A DNA stretch of 12,105 bases from Alphaproteobacteria bacterium (GTDB lineage: Bacteria; Pseudomonadota; Alphaproteobacteria; Sphingomonadales; Emcibacteraceae): positions 4,835 to 16,939 of the forward strand of contig NVTJ01000008.1 in NCBI GenBank assembly GCA_002401545.1, read 5' to 3'. This document shows positions 1 through 6,726 of the stretch, one piece after another; position 1 is the first letter of the stretch, and every line of letters begins with the position of its first letter. The notes below the pieces were generated by a model. The model had not been told where the DNA came from. It made no database searches and saw only the letters and a program-made list of their open reading frames with translations. The position numbers and the translations under genes are program-made.

Positions 1-215
1 TGGTCGGCATATTAATAGTCGTATTTTCTGTTTCTGCATGTGGTGACACAGTTGCCATCATTCCTATGTGGGATGAGCATCCTGCAAACCCAATGGTGGC
101 ACAAGCATTTCTGCCACCGCAATCAGATACCTTAAAGTCCGAACCTGTAAAACCATCTGAGCCGAAGATGAAGATGAAGATGAAGATGAAGGAACACCAG
201 CATGGTCATCATTAA
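1..215 (+). CDS. Small His/Met-rich periplasmic lipoprotein (C-terminal part, 5' truncated)
   Basis: The open frame runs in from the left edge (first full codon at 3) and stops at TAA 213-215. What is visible is the end of a hydrophobic signal segment and a lipobox, VSAC, with Cys at 39-41. A short Pro-rich segment follows with the motif DEHPANP, then a tail of alternating Lys-Met and finally EHQHGHH. Cys lipidation would anchor it in a membrane facing the periplasm. The Met and His tail looks like a soft-metal binding surface. I recall short HPANP-containing proteins beside TolC/multicopper-oxidase copper loci, so a copper-binding accessory role is inferred; no enzymatic domain is present. 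It overlaps the start of the TolC gene by 14 bp, which implies translational coupling. The true start lies outside the window, probably only a few codons upstream because the signal hydrophobic core is already visible. Confidence 0.72.
   Translation, partial: VGILIVVFSVSACGDTVAIIPMWDEHPANPMVAQAFLPPQSDTLKSEPVKPSEPKMKMKMKMKEHQHGHH
165..191 (+). repeat. AAGATG hexanucleotide microsatellite encoding (Lys-Met)4-Lys
   Basis: Four perfect tandem copies of AAGATG (165-188) are followed by one more AAG. The repeat lies in frame inside the small lipoprotein gene and encodes alternating Lys and Met just before the His-rich C terminus. The repeat end and the following GGA (AAGGA near 189-193) also provide the Shine-Dalgarno-like sequence for the downstream TolC gene. 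Because the unit is 6 bp, slippage would change tail length without shifting frame. Confidence 0.85.
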
Positions 216-1629
216 AGGCCTGTTTAAAATAATATTTATGCCTGTTGTCCTGATGAGTTTGGCAGGCTGCGCATCCATACAACCCCAAAAAGGGTTTGAT
301 GAAGTAAAAAATTCGGTAAATGAGCGTATCGGACAACAGGTTTACTGGAAAACCGGCGGCACAGAAGACAGACAAGTTGCGGAACAGGTGAAGATGTTGC
401 TTCAGGGGCAGATGTCTTTGGATGGGGTTATTCAGGTCGCTTTATTGAATAATCCTGATTTGCAGGCCACCTATGAAGACTTGGGCATCGCTCAGGCTTC
501 TCTGGTCCAGGCGGGTCTGTTGTCTAATCCGGTATTCAGCGGGGCATTGCGCTTTGTTGGTGGCGGGGAAAGCTCCACATTGGATATTGATGTTTCACAG
601 AATTTTTTGAGCATCCTGACCCTGCCGATCCGTAAGAAACTCGCACATTTTGAATTTGAAGTAGCCAAATTGCGCCTGACGGGCGAGATCATTGACCTTG
701 CCTCGGATGTGCGGCAGTCTTATTATGATGCCCAGGCCAATGAACAGGCCGTAGAGATGATGGGTCAGGTTGTCGCCGCCACCGGTGCCATGCTGACGTC
801 GGCGCAGAAACTACATGATGCCGGCAATATCAATGATCTGGCGCTGGACCGACAACAGGCCATTCATGAAGAAGCCCGGTTGCTTTTGGCTGATGTGGAA
901 ACGGCCCTGATGCTGGATCGGGAACGGTTGAATATTCTTATGGGCCTTTGGGGAAAAGATGTTGCCTGGAAGATATCAAAACGTCTTCCCGAGGTGCCGG
1001 AGGCGTATTTTGACATGCAGAATATTAAAAAACGTGTCATTGAAAAAAGCCTTGACCTGGCCGCAATCCGTTTTCGGATCGAAGGACTGACCAAACGTCT
1101 TGGTTTGGCCAAGGTTACCTCGTTCATTCCTGACCTGGATATTGGTTATTCTGGCGAGCGTGATGGCGGAGTCTGGGGCAATGGCCCGGCGATCAGTCTG
1201 CAAATTCCGATTTTCGATATGGGGCAGGCCAAACGTTTCAGGGTCACCTCAGAGCTGCGCAAGGCCCAGTGGCAGTATATGGCCATGGCCGTTGAACTGC
1301 GGGCGGTAAGCCGCAGTACGGCGATTGATTTGCGTGCGTCCCGGGCCAAAGTTGATCACCTGTCAAAGGTTCTGCTGCCTCTGCGTCAGCGCATCATCAA
1401 TGGCACCATGCTGGAATTTAACGCCATGCAGGTTGGTGTGTTCAGACTTTTAGAGGATCAGCGCCGCCAGATTGAAACCGGACGGGACTATATTTCAGCA
1501 TTGCGGGAATATTGGTTTTCACGGGCGAATCTGGAACAATTGTTAAGCGGACGCCTGACCGGCTCTCCTCTGGGGAGAGAAGGCAAGGCAATGCAGTCGG
1601 GTATGGGCGAAGAAAGCAGAGGGCATTAA
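202..1629 (+). CDS. TolC-family outer-membrane efflux lipoprotein
   Basis: The protein is 475 aa, the normal size for the outer-membrane factor family (CusC/OprM-like). It would form the trimeric outer-membrane duct of a tripartite exporter. The N terminus is a lipoprotein signal with lipobox LAGC (Cys23). Two long helical halves follow; the first begins near residue 75 with the typical family wording 'ALLNNPDLQATYEDLGIA' and the second spans about 270-455. I chose ATG 202 because AAGGA sits 8-9 nt upstream; an internal ATG at 238 would remove half the signal peptide. The gene overlaps the upstream lipoprotein by 14 bp and its stop is 2 bp from the multicopper oxidase start, so all three form one operon. 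No RND pump or adaptor gene is visible, so its inner-membrane partner must be elsewhere. Copper or another metal as substrate is inferred from the neighbours. Confidence 0.9.
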   Translation: MVIIKGLFKIIFMPVVLMSLAGCASIQPQKGFDEVKNSVNERIGQQVYWKTGGTEDRQVAEQVKMLLQGQMSLDGVIQVALLNNPDLQATYEDLGIAQASLVQAGLLSNPVFSGALRFVGGGESSTLDIDVSQNFLSILTLPIRKKLAHFEFEVAKLRLTGEIIDLASDVRQSYYDAQANEQAVEMMGQVVAATGAMLTSAQKLHDAGNINDLALDRQQAIHEEARLLLADVETALMLDRERLNILMGLWGKDVAWKISKRLPEVPEAYFDMQNIKKRVIEKSLDLAAIRFRIEGLTKRLGLAKVTSFIPDLDIGYSGERDGGVWGNGPAISLQIPIFDMGQAKRFRVTSELRKAQWQYMAMAVELRAVSRSTAIDLRASRAKVDHLSKVLLPLRQRIINGTMLEFNAMQVGVFRLLEDQRRQIETGRDYISALREYWFSRANLEQLLSGRLTGSPLGREGKAMQSGMGEESRGH

Positions 1630-1631
1630 TT

Positions 1632-2984
1632 ATGAAAAGACGTGATTTATTAACCGCCGGAGGGCTGACAGTTGGTGCTGCCCTGCTGGCTTCCGGCCAG
1701 GTTCAGGCCCAGGGGAAAAACCAGGGACAGCAACCTTTGCCAAAACAATGGGAAGAGTATTACAGTGGAGGCCCGGCGGATGTTAAGCCTTTATCTCCCG
1801 GTCTGCCGAATAAAGATTATACCCCCGTTGTCGTCCCAAATGGTGAGACATTGCCTTTTAAAATCGTGGATGGGGTAAAAATCATTCACTTGATCGCGGA
1901 AAAAGTTGAACATGAATTTGCCCCCGGCCTTATGGCCCATTGCTGGGGCTATAACGGCAGAGTCAACAGCACCGTTATTGAAGCGGTTGAAGGGGACAGG
2001 ATTCGTATTTATGTCACCAACAAGCTGGATGTTCCAACCTCTGTTCATTGGCATGGCATATATCTGCCCAATGGCATGGATGGGGTAAGCGGCGTTACCC
2101 AAAGACCAATCCCGCCCGGGGAGACTTTTAAGTATGAATGGACGATCCGGCAGTTTGGCACGTTCATGTATCATTCCCATTTTGATACCATGACCCAGGA
2201 AGGCATGGGCTTGACGGGCATGTTCATCATTCATCCCCGCAACCCGACCGAAGATCAGAAAGTGGATAGGGACTTTGTCCTGATTTCCAATGAATACCGC
2301 GTAGATCCGGGCACATACCGGCCTAATCCCAACGAAATGACGGATTTCAATATTTTGACATTCAATGGCCGGGCCTTTCCCGGAACCGAACCATTGGTCG
2401 TTAGACAAGGCCAGCGGGTTCGTATTCGTTTCGGTAACCTGAGCCAGATGGATCATCACCCCATTCACTTGCATGGTTATAAATTCAAGATTACCGCCAC
2501 CGACGGTGAACGCATCCCCTTGTCTGCCCAATGGCCTGAAACGACCGTTCTTGTGGCGGTCGGTCAGACCCGTGATGTGGAATTCATTGCCGACGCGCCC
2601 GGTGACTGGATCATGCATTGCCATATGACCCATCACATCATGAATCAGATGGGTCATGGAATGCCCAATATGATCGGTGTGGAAACCAGCGAAATTGATT
2701 CACAAGTCGGCGCAATGCTGCCCGGATATATGACCATGGGGCAGGACGGCATGGGTGCCATGGCTTACATGAGCATGCCGGTGCCGGAAAACAGTATTCC
2801 CATGAGTTCTGTCCAACTGCAATTCAGCAAGTCTACCGTCGGCGGCATGTTTACCATGGTCAAGGTCCGTGAAAAACTGGACAGTTATGACGATCCTGGA
2901 TGGTATGATAATCCGAAAGACACTGTGGCAGAAGCAGCGTCACCTCATGAGCTACATCGAGACGGGATTCACTTGGGATCTTAA
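1632..2984 (+). CDS. Tat-exported two-domain multicopper oxidase
   Basis: A 450-aa periplasmic multicopper oxidase that probably oxidises Cu(I) or another substrate with reduction of O2 to water. The start at 1632 gives an RR-type Tat signal (KRRDLL, then a hydrophobic stretch and AQA); an in-frame upstream extension overlaps tolC and hides this signal. All four copper motifs are present: HWHG (139-142), YHSH (180-183), HPIHLHG (276-282), and H329-C330-H331 with His335 and Met340 as the expected type 1 His and axial Met. Only two cupredoxin domains are evident, about 55-205 and 215-350. The type 1 Cys is only in the second, which matches the type B two-domain layout and not the three-domain, roughly 600-aa CopA of Pseudomonas. 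A Met-rich tail (eight Met between 362 and 391) resembles copper-binding segments. It sits 2 bp after tolC and has an AGAGGG ribosome site. Confidence 0.92.
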   Translation: MKRRDLLTAGGLTVGAALLASGQVQAQGKNQGQQPLPKQWEEYYSGGPADVKPLSPGLPNKDYTPVVVPNGETLPFKIVDGVKIIHLIAEKVEHEFAPGLMAHCWGYNGRVNSTVIEAVEGDRIRIYVTNKLDVPTSVHWHGIYLPNGMDGVSGVTQRPIPPGETFKYEWTIRQFGTFMYHSHFDTMTQEGMGLTGMFIIHPRNPTEDQKVDRDFVLISNEYRVDPGTYRPNPNEMTDFNILTFNGRAFPGTEPLVVRQGQRVRIRFGNLSQMDHHPIHLHGYKFKITATDGERIPLSAQWPETTVLVAVGQTRDVEFIADAPGDWIMHCHMTHHIMNQMGHGMPNMIGVETSEIDSQVGAMLPGYMTMGQDGMGAMAYMSMPVPENSIPMSSVQLQFSKSTVGGMFTMVKVREKLDSYDDPGWYDNPKDTVAEAASPHELHRDGIHLGS

Positions 2985-3051
2985 TTCATTATAGCAGTTA
3001 AAAAACTTTTTGGCGTGGATATATTTTCCAGAAATGGACTATCATTAACGG

Positions 3052-3474
3052 TCACATGCGGTGTTCTTTATAGATGATTCCATTGGCCACTTGAAGTTCC
3101 CTTATGTATTTAATGATCAGTGTAACGTCACTTTCTTTGACATGTCTCTGAGCGGGCATGTTGCCGAAACGCCAGTGATGTTGTTTTGTTCCCATCTTCA
3201 CCGCCCGATAAAAAGACAAATTCGAATGATGGCCGGGGTTATAGATATTATGAATAAGCGGGGGACCTTTATCTGATCCTATTGCATTGTTGCCATGGCA
3301 TTTTGCGCAATTGGAATTAAATATCTTCTCTCCCTTTTGGGCCTCCTGGGATAAAATTGGAATATTAATATCCTTATCATGTTTGAACTCAGGCTGTGTA
3401 TTGGAGAATATTAAAATATATGCGGTTCCTACTACTAAACCGGTCAGGATAACATTGCTTGTTTTGAATTTCAT
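3052..3474 (-). CDS. Membrane-anchored monohaem c-type cytochrome
   Basis: A 140-aa protein with one N-terminal hydrophobic segment (about 8-24) and no clear cleavage site, so it is probably tethered to the inner membrane with the haem domain in the periplasm. The haem motif is CAKCH (56-60) and the likely distal ligand is Met106 in an NMP context. A conserved GPPL loop (70-73) is typical of class I cytochromes. Several His residues surround the Met loop (H99, H100, H111). It would pass electrons between a membrane donor and a periplasmic oxidase; the partner is unknown. It is convergent with the multicopper oxidase gene and divergent from the anti-sigma/sensor/sigma operon. A candidate promoter of the shared ECF type lies on its own strand at 3577-3552. 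The ribosome site upstream of ATG 3474 is weak and A-rich. Confidence 0.88.
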   Translation of the reverse strand: MKFKTSNVILTGLVVGTAYILIFSNTQPEFKHDKDINIPILSQEAQKGEKIFNSNCAKCHGNNAIGSDKGPPLIHNIYNPGHHSNLSFYRAVKMGTKQHHWRFGNMPAQRHVKESDVTLIIKYIRELQVANGIIYKEHRM

Positions 3475-3551
3475 TTTTTTGATTTTCCCGGCCTGAATCC
3501 GAATAAGACAAAGCTAGTGCTTCTGGTAATTGTTGATAGTTGTATTCTTTA

Positions 3552-3577
3552 TACGATGAAAATTATGTTTTCCCTCA
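3552..3577 (-). promoter_or_regulatory. Candidate ECF-type promoter for the divergent cytochrome
   Basis: On the minus strand TGAGGG (3577-3572) is followed after exactly 16 bp by CGTA (3555-3552), continuing TAAAG. The same two boxes with the same spacing occur before the sigma-factor operon at 3651 and before the SnoaL-like gene at 6659. The expected start of transcription is about 70 nt upstream of the ATG at 3474. The element is seen directly; its recognition by the linked ECF sigma factor is inferred. Confidence 0.65.
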
Positions 3578-3613
3578 ATATTTTCTGTAGATATATTGTA
3601 TTAAGCAAGATTA

Positions 3614-3641
3614 ACAGGTTCCTGAGCCTAACTTGACCTGT
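3614..3641. repeat. Inverted repeat between two divergent promoters
   Basis: ACAGGT (3614-3619) and ACCTGT (3636-3641) form an imperfectly flanked inverted repeat with a 16-bp centre. It lies between the divergent promoter-like elements at 3552-3577 and 3651-3676, where an operator could act on both. A 6-bp arm can arise by chance, so this is only a candidate regulatory site. Confidence 0.25.
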
Positions 3642-3650
3642 AAAATATTA

Positions 3651-3676
3651 TGAGGGGTTGAGTATTGAGGTGCGTA
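3651..3676 (+). promoter_or_regulatory. Candidate ECF-type autoregulatory promoter of the anti-sigma/sensor/sigma operon
   Basis: TGAGGG (3651-3656), a 16-bp spacer and CGTA (3673-3676) are followed by TAAG and a further TATAAAG. The element lies about 65 bp before the first start codon (3741). ECF sigma factors commonly transcribe their own operon, so this position is the expected one for the promoter that defines the motif. Confidence 0.68.
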
Positions 3677-3740
3677 TAAGTATAAAGTAATTTGTAAACG
3701 GAGGTTGCTCTATGTTTTGTTAAGAGCAGGAAAGGTAAAT

Positions 3741-4067
3741 ATGAATAAAAATATTGACCATTATTTGAAACATTATTCTAAGATTAATTTTCAGAATAAT
3801 CTGAAAAATCTGGAAAATGATGTTAACAGACGAATATCCAGGAGCCAACCTCGCAGCAATGAGTTAAATAACCACATAGAAAGATGGTTTGGCATACCGG
3901 CGTCTCTGGGGGCCAGTATCATGGCCTTAACATTGATTTTAGGCGTATTCTTTGGCACTCAGGGCCAGACCGGGCTTGCGATGAGCAAACATGATACACT
4001 TGGGTTTGAAGTATTTAGTGTGGGAAATTCTAAATTGCCATCCTCATTGCTGGCACCAGAATTATGA
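3741..4067 (+). CDS. Probable single-pass anti-sigma factor (CnrY-like role)
   Basis: A 108-aa protein with a basic and polar cytosolic N-terminal half (1-48), one transmembrane segment (about 52-72) and a short periplasmic tail ending in LPSSLLAPEL. This layout and size match CnrY-type anti-sigma factors, whose N-terminal segment wraps the sigma factor at the membrane. I cannot align the sequence confidently, so the call rests on topology and on being the first gene of a Y-X-H ordered operon. The start at 3741 is preferred over an in-frame ATG near 3711 because AGGAAAGG (3728-3735) lies just upstream. The stop overlaps the sensor gene by the 4-bp ATGA, indicating coupled translation. It would sequester the ECF factor until the sensor detects metal. 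Confidence 0.68.
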   Translation: MNKNIDHYLKHYSKINFQNNLKNLENDVNRRISRSQPRSNELNNHIERWFGIPASLGASIMALTLILGVFFGTQGQTGLAMSKHDTLGFEVFSVGNSKLPSSLLAPEL

Positions 4068-4498
4068 ATGTCATTAAGCGGGTTATTTTCTTTTCACTTT
4101 CTCTTCTTTTGATCATTGCGGCAGGTTTTGGTATCGGGGAATATTTTTCAAATAATTATGCGAAAAATATAACAACATCTCATCAGCATTTCCATGAAAA
4201 GTTAAATTTTACGCCTGAGCAAATAGACAAGCTGATACCGATTGAAAAAAAATACGCCGAACAAAAATCTTTATATGAAAACCAGATCCGCCGCGCTAAT
4301 ATGGAACTTGGCGATATTATGAAAAAAGAAAAAGCATATACACCAGAAGTTCAGGCTGCGGTTGAAAAAGTGCATGTTGCCATGGGATATCTTCAGGAGA
4401 TAACGCTTATTCATTTCTTTGATATGAGAGTTCTGCTGGATGAAAGGCAGAAGCGGGTTCTTGATGATTATGTAACGGATGCGATGCATGAGCATTGA
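4064..4498 (+). CDS. CnrX-like periplasmic heavy-metal sensor
   Basis: A 144-aa membrane-anchored periplasmic sensor of the CnrX/metal-resistance helical hairpin family. One N-terminal hydrophobic segment (about 7-25) is followed by an all-helical domain. The start HQHFHEKLNFTPEQ and the end HFFDMRVLLDERQ are typical of the family. Known CnrX metal ligands are His42, His46, Glu63, His119 and Met123. Here His40, His44, Glu61, His117 and Met121 fall at the same relative spacing, a uniform shift of two residues. That supports Ni(II)/Co(II)-type sensing through the same site, although the metal has not been shown for this protein and the flanking genes are copper-related. Gene order anti-sigma, sensor, sigma equals cnrYXH. 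It overlaps the preceding gene by 4 bp and the sigma gene by 11 or 20 bp depending on its start. Confidence 0.85.
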   Translation: MNVIKRVIFFSLSLLLIIAAGFGIGEYFSNNYAKNITTSHQHFHEKLNFTPEQIDKLIPIEKKYAEQKSLYENQIRRANMELGDIMKKEKAYTPEVQAAVEKVHVAMGYLQEITLIHFFDMRVLLDERQKRVLDDYVTDAMHEH

Positions 4499-5084
4499 TC
4501 AGGCGGCAAGTGATGAAAAACTTGCCCGTTGGTTGCAGGAAGGCTCCAGTGAGGCGTTTGATGAAATAATGTCCCGCTACAAAGGGCGACTTTATGCGTT
4601 CATTTGTCGCTATGTTGCTGACCGTGATGAAGCCTATGACCTTTTGCAGGAAAGCTTCATCACTATATATCAAAAAATTCATCTATATGATCCAAACAGG
4701 AAATTCTCCACCTGGGCATTTCAGGTTGCTCTGAATAAATGCCGGGACTGGGGCAGGAAAAAAACTTTGACGCGTATCCTGCCTTTTTCCGCGTTTGATA
4801 AAACGGATGGTCAAACAGATTTTATTGAAAATATTGCTGATCAGGGGGGAACCCCGGAACAGATTCTCATTGGAAGAAGTGAACTGGAAGTCCTTGCCAA
4901 AGCCGTGGCAAAATTATCGGATAAACTTAAAACCCCCCTCATTATGTGTGTTCTGGAGGATATGTCTCAGGAAGACTGCGCCGGAATATTGGGCGTTTCT
5001 CAAAAAACCGTCGAGACAAGAATTTATCGTGCCCGGAAAAAGTTAACTGAAATAACTTCCTCAGGGACTGTCCACAGCCCGTAG
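4488..5084 (+). CDS. ECF-family RNA polymerase sigma factor (CnrH-like)
   Basis: A roughly 198-aa ECF sigma factor with only regions 2 and 4. Region 2 spans about 20-95, with the region 2.2/2.3 signature DLLQESFITIYQKI and FSTWAF. Region 4 spans about 140-190, with the helix-turn-helix segment EDCAGILGVSQKTVETRIYRARKKL split across 168-190. It would direct polymerase to the promoters of the metal response when released from the anti-sigma protein. The start is uncertain: ATG 4488 has a GGA 8 nt upstream and begins nearer the usual distance to region 2, while ATG 4479 would add three residues. It overlaps the end of the sensor gene, so the three genes are translationally coupled. Repeats of TNAGGG-N16-CGTA around it are its likely targets. 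Confidence 0.93.
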   Translation: MSIDQAASDEKLARWLQEGSSEAFDEIMSRYKGRLYAFICRYVADRDEAYDLLQESFITIYQKIHLYDPNRKFSTWAFQVALNKCRDWGRKKTLTRILPFSAFDKTDGQTDFIENIADQGGTPEQILIGRSELEVLAKAVAKLSDKLKTPLIMCVLEDMSQEDCAGILGVSQKTVETRIYRARKKLTEITSSGTVHSP

Positions 5085-5176
5085 AATTAATCTGAATGTT
5101 TCCTGTTTTTTACTGCCCGCATTTATGAAATCTTTCGGCCTAAGTCAAAATTTCCCGAATATATAAAAATAATAAT

Positions 5177-5202
5177 TAAGGGTTCGGAAGCTCTTTTTCG
5201 TA
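5177..5202 (+). promoter_or_regulatory. Candidate ECF-type promoter of the permease gene (copy A)
   Basis: TAAGGG (5177-5182), a 16-bp spacer and CGTA (5199-5202), followed by TTAGGGG. It matches the promoter-like elements at 3651, 3577, 6659 and 7962 except at position 2 of the first box, which is also variable in other copies. A start about 7-9 bp downstream would leave a leader of about 40 nt before ATG 5250. Confidence 0.5.
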
Positions 5203-5228
5203 TTAGGGGTAATGACCAAAGCATTGTA
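5203..5228 (+). promoter_or_regulatory. Second, overlapping-type promoter-like element (copy B, weaker)
   Basis: TTAGGG (5203-5208), a 16-bp spacer and TGTA (5225-5228). It begins directly after copy A. Its second box departs from CGTA by one base. It may be a second weaker promoter, an evolutionary duplicate or chance. Confidence 0.3.
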
Positions 5229-5249
5229 ACTCTATATTTGATAGTTAAT

Positions 5250-6578
5250 ATGGCGCATAAACACACAACACAATATAAAAAAAACAGCTTGAGCCTTATC
5301 GGTGCGGTGTCTATGGGAACCGCCGTGATAATCGGTGCCGGAATATTTGCCCTCACGGGCCAGATTGCCGAATTGGCTGGCCGGTGGTTTCCTCTGGCTT
5401 TTCTCGTTGCGGCAATAGTGACGGCCTTTAGTGCGCACTCTTATATTAAAATGTCGAATGCCTTTCCGTCTGCGGGCGGCATTGCCATGTTTTTACAAAA
5501 AGCATATGGTCGGGGAACGGTCACGGCGGCCAGTGCATTGCTCATGTATTTTTCGATGGTGATAAATGAAAGTCTGGTTGCGCGAACCTTCGGCACATAT
5601 ACGATGCAATTATTCGATGTCGGTAAAGATAGCTGGATTATTCCGGCTTTGGGGGTCGGGCTTTTGCTCTTTGCCTTTGCCATTAATATTTCCGGAAATC
5701 GTATGATTGGTATGTTTTCCCTTGTGATGGCGACCCTGAAAATAGGGGGGATTGCCGCCTTCGGCCTTGTTGGACTGTGGTTGTCAGGCGTTTCATTTGA
5801 AAACTTTACAACATCTTCGGCTCATACATCTGGCGCAAGCGGCTTTCTGGCGGCAGTAGCTCTGGCAATTTTAGCCTATAAAGGTTTTACCACGATTACC
5901 AACAGCGGGTCGGAAATTATTGATCCGCATCGTAATGTTGGCCGGGCAATTATTATCTCAATTGCAATCTGTGTCGTTGTTTATTTTCTGGTCGCTTTGG
6001 CTGTTGCCGCAAATCTGTCGTTACCAGAAGTTATTGCGGCTAAGAATTTTGCATTAGCGGAGGCCGCCCGTCCCACATTCGGGGACTTTGGTCTATGGTT
6101 TACGGTTCTGCTGGCAATTGTTGCCACAGTATCTGGCCTGATTGCGAGTGCATTTGCGGTGTCGCGGATGCTGGCTATGTTGACCGACATGAAACTGGTG
6201 CCGCACAGGCATTTTGGCATGCCCGGAAGCATCCAAACACACACCTTGGTTTATACAATTATACTGGCGATGTTTCTCACTATGTTCTTTGACCTGAGCC
6301 GTATTGCTTCTCTGGGAGTGATTTTCTATATTGTCATGGATATTGTCGTGCAATGGGGCGTGTTCCGTTACCTTCGCAAAGAAATTAAAGCCAATAGCTT
6401 TGTGTTGATCACAGCAATCGTGATGGACATTGTGGTGCTTGGCGCATTCCTGATAATAAAAGCGCAAAGTGATATGTTGGTCATTTATGTTTCAATAGTG
6501 GCGATTATATTTGTTTTTGCTGGTGAACGGTTGTTTTTAAGTTGGAATTACCAGAATGGTAAAGAGGAAGAAATTTAA
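5250..6578 (+). CDS. APC-superfamily amino-acid/polyamine permease
   Basis: A 442-aa integral inner-membrane transporter with about 12 hydrophobic segments, the usual size and topology for the APC family. The TM1 signature GAGIFALTG (29-37) forms the unwound substrate-binding helix in this fold. TM2 continues with the SAGG-type loop (FPSAGG). Substrate cannot be assigned from sequence; amino acids, or possibly a metal-amino-acid or polyamine substrate, are all compatible. I placed the start at ATG 5250; a TTG at 5238 would add four residues, and neither has a good Shine-Dalgarno sequence. It lies 165 bp after the sigma gene and carries its own promoter-like elements at 5177 and 5203. It therefore appears to belong to the sigma regulon and not to the sigma transcript. 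No ion-specific metal transporter motif was seen. Confidence 0.85.
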   Translation: MAHKHTTQYKKNSLSLIGAVSMGTAVIIGAGIFALTGQIAELAGRWFPLAFLVAAIVTAFSAHSYIKMSNAFPSAGGIAMFLQKAYGRGTVTAASALLMYFSMVINESLVARTFGTYTMQLFDVGKDSWIIPALGVGLLLFAFAINISGNRMIGMFSLVMATLKIGGIAAFGLVGLWLSGVSFENFTTSSAHTSGASGFLAAVALAILAYKGFTTITNSGSEIIDPHRNVGRAIIISIAICVVVYFLVALAVAANLSLPEVIAAKNFALAEAARPTFGDFGLWFTVLLAIVATVSGLIASAFAVSRMLAMLTDMKLVPHRHFGMPGSIQTHTLVYTIILAMFLTMFFDLSRIASLGVIFYIVMDIVVQWGVFRYLRKEIKANSFVLITAIVMDIVVLGAFLIIKAQSDMLVIYVSIVAIIFVFAGERLFLSWNYQNGKEEEI

Positions 6579-6634
6579 GAGTGTAAGCCCTTAAATCAAT
6601 GAGAAAAAGCCGTTGAGACCAGAAGTTATCGTTA

Positions 6635-6662
6635 CTGAAAAAAAATTATATTTATTTTTCAG
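6635..6662. repeat. AT-rich inverted repeat overlapping a promoter first box
   Basis: CTGAAAAA (6635-6642) and TTTTTCAG (6655-6662) are a perfect 8-bp inverted repeat with a 12-bp AT-rich centre. The right arm runs into the TCAGGG box of the promoter-like element at 6659. It could be an operator or a weak bidirectional terminator between the permease and the next gene. It lacks the GC-rich stem of a good terminator. Confidence 0.4.
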
Positions 6663-6684
6663 GGGCGCACTAATATTAAACGTA
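6659..6684 (+). promoter_or_regulatory. Candidate ECF-type promoter of the SnoaL-like/cytochrome pair
   Basis: TCAGGG (6659-6664), a 16-bp spacer and CGTA (6681-6684), continuing TAAAG. The extended second box is identical to that of the divergent cytochrome promoter. The predicted transcript start is about 35 nt before ATG 6727. Confidence 0.62.
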
Positions 6685-6726
6685 TAAAGTAGGCTAATTA
6701 AATTATTTAAAAATATAGGAAGAAAA

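Noticed and set aside
1512..1631. Upstream in-frame extension of the multicopper oxidase
   Set aside because: It overlaps tolC by about 120 bp and would bury the RR signal peptide that starts at 1632.
1791..2657. Long open frame (288 codons) on the minus strand inside the multicopper oxidase
   Set aside because: The plus frame carries every copper motif in order; the antisense frame has no recognisable domain and is a by-product of codon bias.
5085..5176. Terminator after the sigma gene
   Set aside because: A T run is visible near 5106 but there is no convincing stem before it.
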